A stretch of 5,238 bases of DNA, taken from NCBI GenBank assembly GCA_016790385.1, contig JAEUNV010000602.1, positions 1 through 5,238 of the forward strand, given 5' to 3'. This DNA is from Zoogloea sp. (GTDB taxonomy: Bacteria > Pseudomonadota > Gammaproteobacteria > Burkholderiales > Rhodocyclaceae). The notes beneath the pieces are model-generated. The model saw nothing but the letters and a program-made list of their open reading frames with translations, made no database searches and was not told the DNA's origin. Made by a program: the position numbers and the translations under genes. Below, in pieces: positions 1 to 5,238 of this stretch. Every line of letters begins with the position of its first letter. Position 1 is the stretch's first letter.

Positions 1-25
1 GTTCGGCACACTGTTTACCCGGATC

Positions 26-33
26 AGGAAGAG
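26..33 (+). promoter_or_regulatory. Ribosome binding site for the VOC gene
   Basis: The purine-rich AGGAAGAG lies 6 bases before a GTG codon at position 40. It supports GTG as the start codon. This matters because the reading frame has no stop codon between the window edge and position 40, so frame alone does not fix the start. The protein then begins MFSHIFVG, which is where VOC-family proteins of this type normally begin. Confidence 0.6.
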
Positions 34-39
34 CCTCCC

Positions 40-432
40 GTGTTCTCGCATATTTTTGTCGGTGTCAGCGATTTCGAGCGTGCGCTGGCCTTCTACACGC
101 CCTTGATGGCGCTGCTCGGCGTCGAGGCGCGCTTCTGCGACAGGAGCAGGCCTTGGGCCGGATGGCAGTCGAATCCGGGGCCAAGGCCGCTGTTCCTGAT
201 CGGCAAGCCCCACGATCAACAGGCTCCGGCGCCGGGAAACGGTCACATGGCGGCCTTCCTGGCCGACAGCCGCGAGGTGGTCGATCAGGCTTTCGAACTC
301 GCCCTCGCCAAGGGTGGCTGTTCCGAGGGTGGCCCCGGTCTGAGGCCCGAATACCACGAGCACTACTACGGCGCCTATTTCCGCGATCCCGATGGCAACA
401 AGCTCTGCGTGGTGTGCCACACACCGCCGTGA
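40..432 (+). CDS. VOC family (glyoxalase/bleomycin-resistance fold) protein
   Basis: A 130-residue protein, the normal size for a single-domain member of the vicinal oxygen chelate superfamily, which includes glyoxalase I, extradiol dioxygenases and bleomycin-resistance proteins. The two beta-alpha-beta-beta-beta modules are visible: MFSHIFVGVSDFERALAFY at residues 1-19 opens the first, and GNGHMAAFLADS (66-77) opens the second. The protein ends with the hallmark FRDPDGNKL (114-122). His4 and His69 sit at the usual metal-ligand positions. The usual glutamate after DGNK-hydrophobic is Cys123 (KLCVVCH), so metal binding or chemistry may differ from glyoxalase I. It starts with GTG behind AGGAAGAG. 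It is probably a cytosolic enzyme of unknown substrate. It is followed by its own terminator and so appears separate from the ligase-transporter operon. Family assignment is firm; specific function is unknown. Confidence 0.88.
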   Translation: MFSHIFVGVSDFERALAFYTPLMALLGVEARFCDRSRPWAGWQSNPGPRPLFLIGKPHDQQAPAPGNGHMAAFLADSREVVDQAFELALAKGGCSEGGPGLRPEYHEHYYGAYFRDPDGNKLCVVCHTPP

Positions 433-436
433 GCGC

Positions 437-452
437 GACGCCTCTTGGCGTC
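437..452 (+). other. Small hairpin just after the VOC stop codon
   Basis: GACGCC (437-442) and GGCGTC (447-452) are perfect complements around a TCTT loop, starting 4 bases after the TGA at 430-432. No T-run follows, so it is probably not a terminator by itself. It could protect the 3' end of the message or act with the larger hairpin at 472-495. The structure is inferred by eye, and a 6-bp stem can occur by chance in GC-rich DNA. Confidence 0.35.
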
Positions 453-471
453 TGCCCGCCATGCCTTTTCC

Positions 472-503
472 CAAACCGGCCGCCAGGCCGGTTTGCGTTT
501 CTT
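472..503 (+). terminator. Rho-independent terminator of the VOC gene
   Basis: A perfect 10-bp stem, CAAACCGGCC (472-481) and GGCCGGTTTG (486-495), closes on a 4-base GCCA loop. It is followed by CGTTTCTT (496-503), a short and imperfect T-tract. The T-rich side faces the + strand; the opposite side reads GGGAAAAGG on the minus strand, so this is a + strand terminator. It lies 40 bases after the VOC stop codon and separates that gene from the downstream operon. Confidence 0.75.
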
Positions 504-530
504 GAGGGGCAGATCCCGGGCCGCCCGGGG

Positions 531-610
531 GTGTTCACAATTCCGTACATTTGAAAAACAGTTGAGCAAACTTGGTTTGCAAGACTGAAGCCCAGCAAAA
601 AAGACAATCC
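531..610 (+). promoter_or_regulatory. Probable promoter region of the ligase-transporter operon
   Basis: This stretch is clearly richer in A and T than the surrounding GC-rich DNA. It lies between the VOC terminator and the first operon gene, and it contains the PsrA-like palindrome. Several TTG-starting hexamers could be -35 elements (TTGAAA 551-556, TTGAGC 562-567, TTGCAA 577-582). None has a convincing -10 hexamer at 16-18 bases, so no sigma-70 boxes are assigned. The assignment rests on location, base composition and the operator-like repeat. Confidence 0.45.
566..580 (+). promoter_or_regulatory. PsrA-like operator palindrome
   Basis: GCAAAC, TTG, GTTTGC is a perfect 6-bp inverted repeat with a 3-base centre. 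It fits the consensus published for PsrA, (G/C)AAAC-N2-4-GTTT(G/C). PsrA is a TetR-family repressor of fatty-acid beta-oxidation genes in Pseudomonas and some other proteobacteria, and acyl effectors release it from DNA. The site is 111 bases upstream of the ligase start, in the only AT-rich part of the intergenic region, where an operator would be expected. That a PsrA-type protein binds here is inference, since no regulator gene is in the window. Confidence 0.5.
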
Positions 611-676
611 GTCGCCACTTGCCGGGCCCTTTCTGGGATGGGCGGTGCAGCGGCGGGGACGACACCGAGACAAACC

Positions 677-684
677 GGAGGAGG
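677..684 (+). promoter_or_regulatory. Strong Shine-Dalgarno that sets the ligase start
   Basis: GGAGGAGG ends 6 bases before the ATG at 691. Two other in-frame ATGs lie upstream. The one at 685 directly abuts this site, leaving no proper spacing. The one at 619 would add a 24-residue leader (glycine, arginine and aspartate rich) unlike any CoA ligase N-terminus. The start at 691 is therefore preferred. Confidence 0.8.
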
Positions 685-690
685 ATGGGT

Positions 691-2655
691 ATGTCCGATA
701 CCCGAGCGACAGCCGCGGACCTGGACACCTTTCCGCGCCTGCTGATGCACCATGCGCGGCAGCGGCCCAAGCGGCCGGCAATGCGCGAGAAGGAATACGG
801 GATCTGGCAGACCTACACCTGGGCCGAAGTGGCCGAGCGGGTAAGGTCAATCGCCAGCGGGCTGGCGGAGCTGGGTTTCAAGCGCGGCGACCGTCTGGCG
901 GTGGTGGGTGACAACCGGCCGCGCCTGTACTGGTCAGTGGCCGCAGCCCAGTGCCTGGGTGGCATTCCGGTGATGATGTACCAGGACGCCGTGGCCCAGG
1001 AAATGGCCTACGTGATGCAGGATGCCGAGATCCGTTTCGCCTGCGTCGAAGACCAGGAGCAGGTGGACAAGATGCTCGAGATCAAGGGCGACCTGCCCTT
1101 GCTCGAACATGTGATCTACGACGATCCCCGCGGCCTGCGCCACTACAACCAGACCTTCCTGCACGGGCTGGACGAAGTGCTGGAGATGGGGCGTATCCAC
1201 GGCCAGAATCACCCCGACTTTCTGGATTACGAGATCGACAAGGGCAGCCCCGATGATGTGTCGGTGATGCTGTATACCTCGGGCACCACCGGCAAGCCCA
1301 AAGGGGTGTGCCAGAGCCACGCGGCCTTCATCGCCGCTGCCCGGGGTGGTTGCAGCTTCGATGCGCTCACCGATCAGGAAGACATCCTGTCCTACCTGCC
1401 CATGGCCTGGGTGGGCGATCACCTGTTCTCCTACGCCCAGGCCCTGGTGGCCGGCTTTACCATCAACTGCCCGGAATCCGGCGAGACGGTGATGGGTGAC
1501 CTGCGGGAGATCGGCCCCACTTATTACTTTGCGCCGCCGCGGGTGTTCGAAAACCTGCTGACCCAGGTGATGATCCGCATGGAGGACGCCAGCCGCATCA
1601 AGCGCCGGGTATTCCAGCACTTCATGGACGTGGCGAAGCGTTGCGGTGCCGACATCCTGGACGGCAAGCCGGTGTCGGCCGGCGACCGTCTCCAATACAC
1701 CCTGGGCAACATCCTGGTGTATGGGCCGCTCAAGAACGTGCTGGGCATGAGCCGCATCCGCGTGGCCTATACCGCCGGCGCAGCCATCGGGCCGGATCTG
1801 TTCCGTTTCTACCGTTCCATCGGCATCAACCTCAAGCAGCTCTATGGCCAGACCGAGACCTGCGCCTACGTGTGCCTGCAACCGGACCGGCAGATCAAGC
1901 TGGATTCGGTCGGCACGCCGGCGCCCAATGTGGAGGTCAAGCTGGCGGACAACGGCGAGATCCTGGTGCGCGGCCCCATGCTGCTCAAGGCTTATTACAA
2001 GCGCCCGGATGCCACGGCCGAATCCATCAACGCCGACGGCTATTTCATGACCGGTGATGCAGGCTTCTTCGACGAAGACGGCCACCTCAAGATCATCGAC
2101 CGGGCCAAGGACGTGGGCAAGCTCACCGGCGGCGGCATGTTTGCACCCAATTACATCGAGAACAAGCTCAAGTTTTTCCAGCACATCAAGGAAGTCGTGT
2201 GCTTCGGCAACAAGCGCGATTTTGTCACCGCCTTCGTCAATATCGACCTGGAGGCCGTGGGCAACTGGGCCGAGCGCAAAGGCATGGCCTATGCGGGCTA
2301 CACCGATCTGGCCTGCCAGCCCCAGGTGTACGAGTTGATCCGTGAGTGCGTCGAGCAGGTCAATGCCGATCTGGCCAGCGACCCGAACATGAGCGAATCG
2401 CAGATCAAGCGCTTCCTGGTGCTGCACAAGGAACTCGATGCCGATGACGGCGAGCTGACCCGCACCCGCAAGGTGCGCCGCAACTTCGTGGCCGAGAAGT
2501 ACGAGGTGCTGATCGACGCGCTCTACGCTGGCCGCAAGGAGCAGTTCATCGAAACCCAGGTGACCTACGAGGACGGCCGCACCAACAAGGTGTCCGCCAA
2601 CCTGCGCATCGAGGACGCCAAGACCTTCCCGCCCCAGGCGCGGAAGGCGGCCTGA
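691..2655 (+). CDS. AMP-forming acyl-CoA ligase (long-chain fatty-acid CoA ligase type)
   Basis: A 654-residue cytosolic enzyme expected to activate a carboxylic acid with ATP and CoA, via an acyl-adenylate, to acyl-CoA, AMP and pyrophosphate. Adenylate-forming motifs occur in order: the phosphate-binding loop YTSGTTGKPKG (195-205), YGQTE (385-389), TGD with the ATP-ribose-binding Asp456, the hinge region IDRAKD followed by GKLTGGG (about 469-482), and the C-terminal TRTRKVRR with probable catalytic Lys594. The wording of the 450-490 region resembles the fatty-acyl-CoA synthetase signature, placing it nearer long-chain or ACSBG-type ligases than acetyl-CoA synthetase. About 60 residues follow Lys594, a longer tail than in small-acid ligases. 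It is the first gene of the operon, 13 bases before a LivG-type ATPase, so its substrate is probably what the transporter imports. Aromatic, alicyclic or branched acids are as plausible as fatty acids. Confidence 0.9.
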   Translation: MSDTRATAADLDTFPRLLMHHARQRPKRPAMREKEYGIWQTYTWAEVAERVRSIASGLAELGFKRGDRLAVVGDNRPRLYWSVAAAQCLGGIPVMMYQDAVAQEMAYVMQDAEIRFACVEDQEQVDKMLEIKGDLPLLEHVIYDDPRGLRHYNQTFLHGLDEVLEMGRIHGQNHPDFLDYEIDKGSPDDVSVMLYTSGTTGKPKGVCQSHAAFIAAARGGCSFDALTDQEDILSYLPMAWVGDHLFSYAQALVAGFTINCPESGETVMGDLREIGPTYYFAPPRVFENLLTQVMIRMEDASRIKRRVFQHFMDVAKRCGADILDGKPVSAGDRLQYTLGNILVYGPLKNVLGMSRIRVAYTAGAAIGPDLFRFYRSIGINLKQLYGQTETCAYVCLQPDRQIKLDSVGTPAPNVEVKLADNGEILVRGPMLLKAYYKRPDATAESINADGYFMTGDAGFFDEDGHLKIIDRAKDVGKLTGGGMFAPNYIENKLKFFQHIKEVVCFGNKRDFVTAFVNIDLEAVGNWAERKGMAYAGYTDLACQPQVYELIRECVEQVNADLASDPNMSESQIKRFLVLHKELDADDGELTRTRKVRRNFVAEKYEVLIDALYAGRKEQFIETQVTYEDGRTNKVSANLRIEDAKTFPPQARKAA

Positions 2656-2668
2656 AACGGAGACCGAC

Positions 2669-3451
2669 ATGGCCAGACAGATTGGCGACGTGATCGTCGA
2701 CCTCCAGAACATCTCGTTGCGCTTTGGCGGCGTGAAGGCGCTCACCGACATCAGCTTCAACGTGAAGCAGCACGAGATCCGCTCCATCATCGGCCCCAAC
2801 GGTGCGGGCAAGAGCTCCATGCTCAACGTGATCAACGGCGTCTATCACCCCCAGGAGGGGCAGATCTTCTTCAAGGGTGCGCTGCGCAAGAAGATGGAGC
2901 CCCACGAGGCGGCCGAGCAGGGCATCGCCCGCACCTTCCAGAACATCGCCCTGTTCAAGGGCATGACCGTGCTCGACAACATCATGACCGGGCGCAACCT
3001 CAAGATGAAGTGCAACTTCCTCCAGCACGCCCTTTACTGGGGGGCTGCGCAGAAGGAGGAGATCGCGCACCGCATCAAGGTGGAGGAAGTCATCGAGTTC
3101 CTTGAGATCCAGGACATCCGCAAGACCCCGGTGGGCCGTCTGCCCTACGGCCTGCAGAAGCGTGTCGAGCTGGCCCGGGCGCTCGCCGCCGAGCCCCACA
3201 TCCTGCTCCTGGACGAGCCCATGGCGGGCATGAACGTGGAGGAGAAGCAGGACATGTGTCGCTTCATCCTCGATGTGAATGACCACTACGGCACCACCAT
3301 CGTGCTGATTGAGCACGACATGGGCGTGGTGATGGACATCTCCGACCGTGTCGTGGTGCTGGATTACGGCAAGAAGATCGGCGACGGCGAGCCGGACGAG
3401 GTCAAGAACAACCCGGAGGTCATCAAGGCCTATCTGGGCACCGCTCACTAG
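2669..3451 (+). CDS. LivG-type ABC transporter ATP-binding protein (HAAT family)
   Basis: A 260-residue ATPase expected to power import through the two permeases encoded next to it, on the inner face of the membrane. Visible motifs: Walker A GPNGAGKS (42-49), Q-loop ARTFQN with Gln91, signature LPYGLQKR (158-165), Walker B ILLLDEP (178-184) with catalytic Glu183, and H-loop His216 in IEHDMG. The C-terminus, NNPEVIKAYLG, is the tail typical of branched-chain-amino-acid-type cassettes. Length is normal for LivG (about 255 residues). The signature has Pro where the classical LSGGQ has Ser; E. coli LivG is also non-canonical here (LAYG). GGAG at 2659-2662 is the ribosome binding site, and the gene begins 13 bases after the ligase stop. 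A partner LivF-type ATPase is expected downstream. Substrate is probably a carboxylate, judged from the ligase neighbour; branched-chain amino acids remain possible. Confidence 0.92.
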   Translation: MARQIGDVIVDLQNISLRFGGVKALTDISFNVKQHEIRSIIGPNGAGKSSMLNVINGVYHPQEGQIFFKGALRKKMEPHEAAEQGIARTFQNIALFKGMTVLDNIMTGRNLKMKCNFLQHALYWGAAQKEEIAHRIKVEEVIEFLEIQDIRKTPVGRLPYGLQKRVELARALAAEPHILLLDEPMAGMNVEEKQDMCRFILDVNDHYGTTIVLIEHDMGVVMDISDRVVVLDYGKKIGDGEPDEVKNNPEVIKAYLGTAH

Positions 3452-3466
3452 GCGGGGGAGGGAAGC

Positions 3467-4393
3467 ATGCAATTCTTCATCGAAGTGCTGGTCGGTGGCC
3501 TGTTGTCGGGGGTCATGTACGCCCTGGTGGCCCTCGGTTTCGTGCTGATCTACAAGGCGTCGGGCGTCTTCAACTTTGCCCAGGGTGCGATGGTCTTTTT
3601 TGCCGCCCTGACCTTCGTCGGCTTCCAGGAGGTGCTGCCGGGCTGGCTGGGCCTGGAGGCGGACAGCAGCGCCGTGTTCTGGCTGGCCTTCCTGCTGGCC
3701 TTCGTTGCCATGGTGGTGCTGGGGGTTGCCACCGAGCGCATCGTGCTGCGTCCGCTGGTCAATCAGCCCCACATCACCCTGTTCATGGCCACCATCGGCC
3801 TGACCTACGTGGTCGAGGGGATTGCCCAGATGACCTGGGGCGCCAACGTGCGTGGCCTGGATCTGGGCATCGTCGATGAGCCCATCGCTTGGCTGATGGA
3901 CAACTACGAGATCGGCGTTTCCAAGTTCGACCTGTTCGCGGCCGGGGTGGCGGCGTCCCTGGTTGGCCTGCTGGCCCTGCTTTTCCAGTACACCAAGGTG
4001 GGTCGGGCCCTGCGCGCGGTGGCGGACGATCACCAGGCCGCCCTCTCCATCGGCATTCCGCTTCAGACCATCTGGCGCGTGGTGTGGGCGGTGGCCGGAT
4101 TCGTGGCGCTGGTGGCGGGGATGATCTGGGGCGCCCGCAACGGCGTGCAGTTCGCCCTCACCTTCACCGCCCTCAAGGCGCTGCCGGTGCTCATCCTGGG
4201 TGGCTTCACCTCGGTGCCGGGGGCGATTGTGGGGGGGCTGATCATCGGCGCGTCTGAAAAGCTGGCCGAGGTTTATGTCGGCCCCTTCGTTGGTGGCGGC
4301 ATCGAGGGCTGGTTCCCGTACATGCTGGCCCTGGCTTTCCTGCTGGTTCGGCCCGAAGGGCTGTTCGGCGAGAAGCACATCGACCGCGTCTGA
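3467..4393 (+). CDS. LivH-type ABC transporter permease (HAAT family)
   Basis: A 308-residue hydrophobic inner-membrane protein of normal LivH length. It begins with a membrane segment (about residues 6-28) followed by YKASGVFNFAQGAM (29-42), the family's N-terminal hallmark. ERIVLRPL lies after the third hydrophobic segment. The cytoplasmic coupling loop GRALRAVADD (179-188) is expected to contact the ATPase. LILGGFTSVPGAIVGGLIIG and the ending RPEGLFG (295-301) match the C-terminal half of LivH. Roughly eight membrane spans can be drawn by eye. The ribosome binding site GGGAGG lies just before the ATG, and the gene follows the ATPase by 15 bases. With the next gene it would form the heterodimeric pore. 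Family assignment is strong; substrate is inferred only from context. Confidence 0.92.
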   Translation: MQFFIEVLVGGLLSGVMYALVALGFVLIYKASGVFNFAQGAMVFFAALTFVGFQEVLPGWLGLEADSSAVFWLAFLLAFVAMVVLGVATERIVLRPLVNQPHITLFMATIGLTYVVEGIAQMTWGANVRGLDLGIVDEPIAWLMDNYEIGVSKFDLFAAGVAASLVGLLALLFQYTKVGRALRAVADDHQAALSIGIPLQTIWRVVWAVAGFVALVAGMIWGARNGVQFALTFTALKALPVLILGGFTSVPGAIVGGLIIGASEKLAEVYVGPFVGGGIEGWFPYMLALAFLLVRPEGLFGEKHIDRV

Positions 4394-4414
4394 GCGCGAC
4401 AAGGAGCGACAACG

Positions 4415-5238
4415 ATGCTTTACCGTGAAGCCGGCCAGTTCAAGGCCACGTATGCGGAAGATTCCCAGATCTTCCCGATCCGCCAGGACAAGATCGGGTT
4501 CTGGGTGCTGATGCTGGTGTTCGGGGTGGTCGTGCCCCTGCTGGCCAACCAGTACTGGTTGAAGGCCATCCTGATCCCGGTGCTGATCTTCTCCCTGGCC
4601 GCCATCGGTCTCAACATCCTCACCGGCTATGCCGGCCAGCTCTCACTGGGGTCGGCGGCCTTCATGGCGGTGGGGGCCTTTGCAGCCTACAACTTCATCC
4701 TGCGTATCGAGGGCATGCCCTTTCTGGTGGCCCTGGTGCTGGCCGGGCTCACCGCCGCCGCGGTGGGCATCCTGTTCGGTTTGCCCAGTTTGCGCATCAA
4801 GGGTTTCTATCTGGCGGTGGCAACCTTGGCGGCCCAGTTCTTCATCGTCTGGGCGCTGGTGAAGTTTCCCTGGTTCTCCAACAATTCCTCGTCCGGGGTG
4901 GTCACCGCCCAGGACGTGACCATCCTCGGCTACACCTTTGTGACACCGGAATCCAAGTACATCCTCACCTTCCTGATCGTGGCCGTCATGGCCCTGCTGG
5001 CCAAGAACATGGTGCGCTCCTCGACCGGTCGGGCCTGGATGGCGGTGCGTGACATGGACGTGGCGGCCCAGGTGATCGGCTTCCGCCTGATGCGTACCAA
5101 GCTGCTGGCCTTCGCGGTGAGTTCCTTCTACTGCGGCGTGGCCGGCGCCTTGTACGCCTATACCTACATCGGCACGGTCGAGCCGGAAGGCTTCAATCTC
5201 GACCTGTCCTTCAAGATCCTGTTCATGATCATCATCGG
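4415..5238 (+). CDS. LivM-type ABC transporter permease (partial, runs off the right edge)
   Basis: The frame opens at ATG 4415 behind AAGGAG (4401-4406), 21 bases after the previous stop, and stays open to the window end: 274 codons plus 2 bases, with the 3' end missing. A hydrophilic leader of about 29 residues (starting MLYREAGQFK) precedes the first membrane segment. The LivM hallmark GLNILTGYAGQLSLGSAAF is at 65-83, and PSLRIKGFYLAVATL follows the next hydrophobic segments. TGRAWMAVRD (204-213) is the coupling loop that would touch an ATPase. LivM-type proteins are usually about 320-360 residues, so perhaps 50-90 residues lie beyond the window. It pairs with the LivH-type permease to form the pore. 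The long shifted-frame reading at 4629-4862 overlaps it and is only a shadow. Confidence 0.92.
   Translation, partial: MLYREAGQFKATYAEDSQIFPIRQDKIGFWVLMLVFGVVVPLLANQYWLKAILIPVLIFSLAAIGLNILTGYAGQLSLGSAAFMAVGAFAAYNFILRIEGMPFLVALVLAGLTAAAVGILFGLPSLRIKGFYLAVATLAAQFFIVWALVKFPWFSNNSSSGVVTAQDVTILGYTFVTPESKYILTFLIVAVMALLAKNMVRSSTGRAWMAVRDMDVAAQVIGFRLMRTKLLAFAVSSFYCGVAGALYAYTYIGTVEPEGFNLDLSFKILFMIII

Noticed and set aside
472..495. CAAAC and GTTTG half-sites at the ends of the terminator stem, read as a second PsrA site
   Set aside because: The half-sites are 14 bases apart, far outside the 2-4 base spacing of the consensus, and the structure is better explained as a terminator stem.
515..529. CCCGGG-CCG-CCCGGG as a possible hairpin
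   Set aside because: Each half is itself a palindrome, the loop would be only 3 bases and no T-run follows. It is easily explained by high GC content.
551..608. Explicit sigma-70 -35 and -10 boxes
   Set aside because: TTG-starting hexamers exist, but none pairs with a good -10 hexamer at 16-18 bases. GACAAT at 603-608 is 20 bases from TTGCAA. Assigning boxes would be guesswork.
619..690. An upstream ATG that would extend the ligase by 24 residues
   Set aside because: No ribosome binding site precedes it, and the extension is unlike known ligases. The GGAGGAGG at 677-684 is correctly placed for the ATG at 691.
65..850. A 261-codon minus-strand open frame crossing the VOC gene and the intergenic region
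   Set aside because: It is Arg/Pro/Ala-rich with no family resemblance, and it runs through the terminator and promoter region, so it is a chance frame.
934..2835. A 633-codon open frame on the minus strand, antisense to the ligase gene
   Set aside because: It is a mirror of the GC-biased codon positions of the + strand gene. The translation is rich in His, Gly, Val and Leu with no recognisable domain, and the + strand reading has all the expected CoA-ligase motifs.
2546..4402. A 618-codon open frame on the minus strand, antisense to the ATPase and LivH-type genes
   Set aside because: It spans two well-supported genes and their gap. Its translation is a His/Gln/Asp/Gly-rich string with no domain, as expected for the antisense of high-GC coding DNA.

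Overview
The window is GC-rich and strongly biased to G or C at third codon positions. Every supported gene lies on the + strand. Protein styles, gene order and GC bias suggest a metabolically versatile betaproteobacterium, perhaps of the Rhodocyclales type (Azoarcus, Thauera, Dechloromonas and relatives). That placement is recalled from family knowledge and was not tested by a search.

Layout: (1) 40-432 is a small stand-alone VOC/glyoxalase-fold protein with a GTG start. (2) 433-690 is a 258-base intergenic region. It starts with a small hairpin and then a strong 10-bp-stem terminator for the VOC gene. It continues into an AT-richer stretch holding a perfect 6-bp inverted repeat (566-580) that fits the published PsrA consensus, and ends in a strong Shine-Dalgarno. 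(3) 691 to the window end is one tightly packed operon: a 654-residue long-chain-type acyl-CoA ligase, then a LivG-type ABC ATPase, a LivH-type permease and a LivM-type permease that runs off the right edge. Gaps between these genes are only 13-21 bases, and each gene has its own ribosome binding site.

How the genes fit together: the three transporter genes encode most of a branched-chain-amino-acid-type (HAAT family) importer. The periplasmic binding protein and the second ATPase (LivF type) are missing here and would be expected just downstream. An AMP-forming CoA ligase as first gene suggests the substrate is a carboxylic acid (fatty, branched, alicyclic or aromatic) rather than an amino acid: the importer would bring the acid in and the ligase would trap and activate it as a CoA thioester. 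The PsrA-like operator upstream agrees with control by an acyl-CoA-responsive TetR-family repressor. The substrate cannot be read from the sequence. Nothing here looks mobile, CRISPR-related or phage-like, and no RNA gene was recognised.
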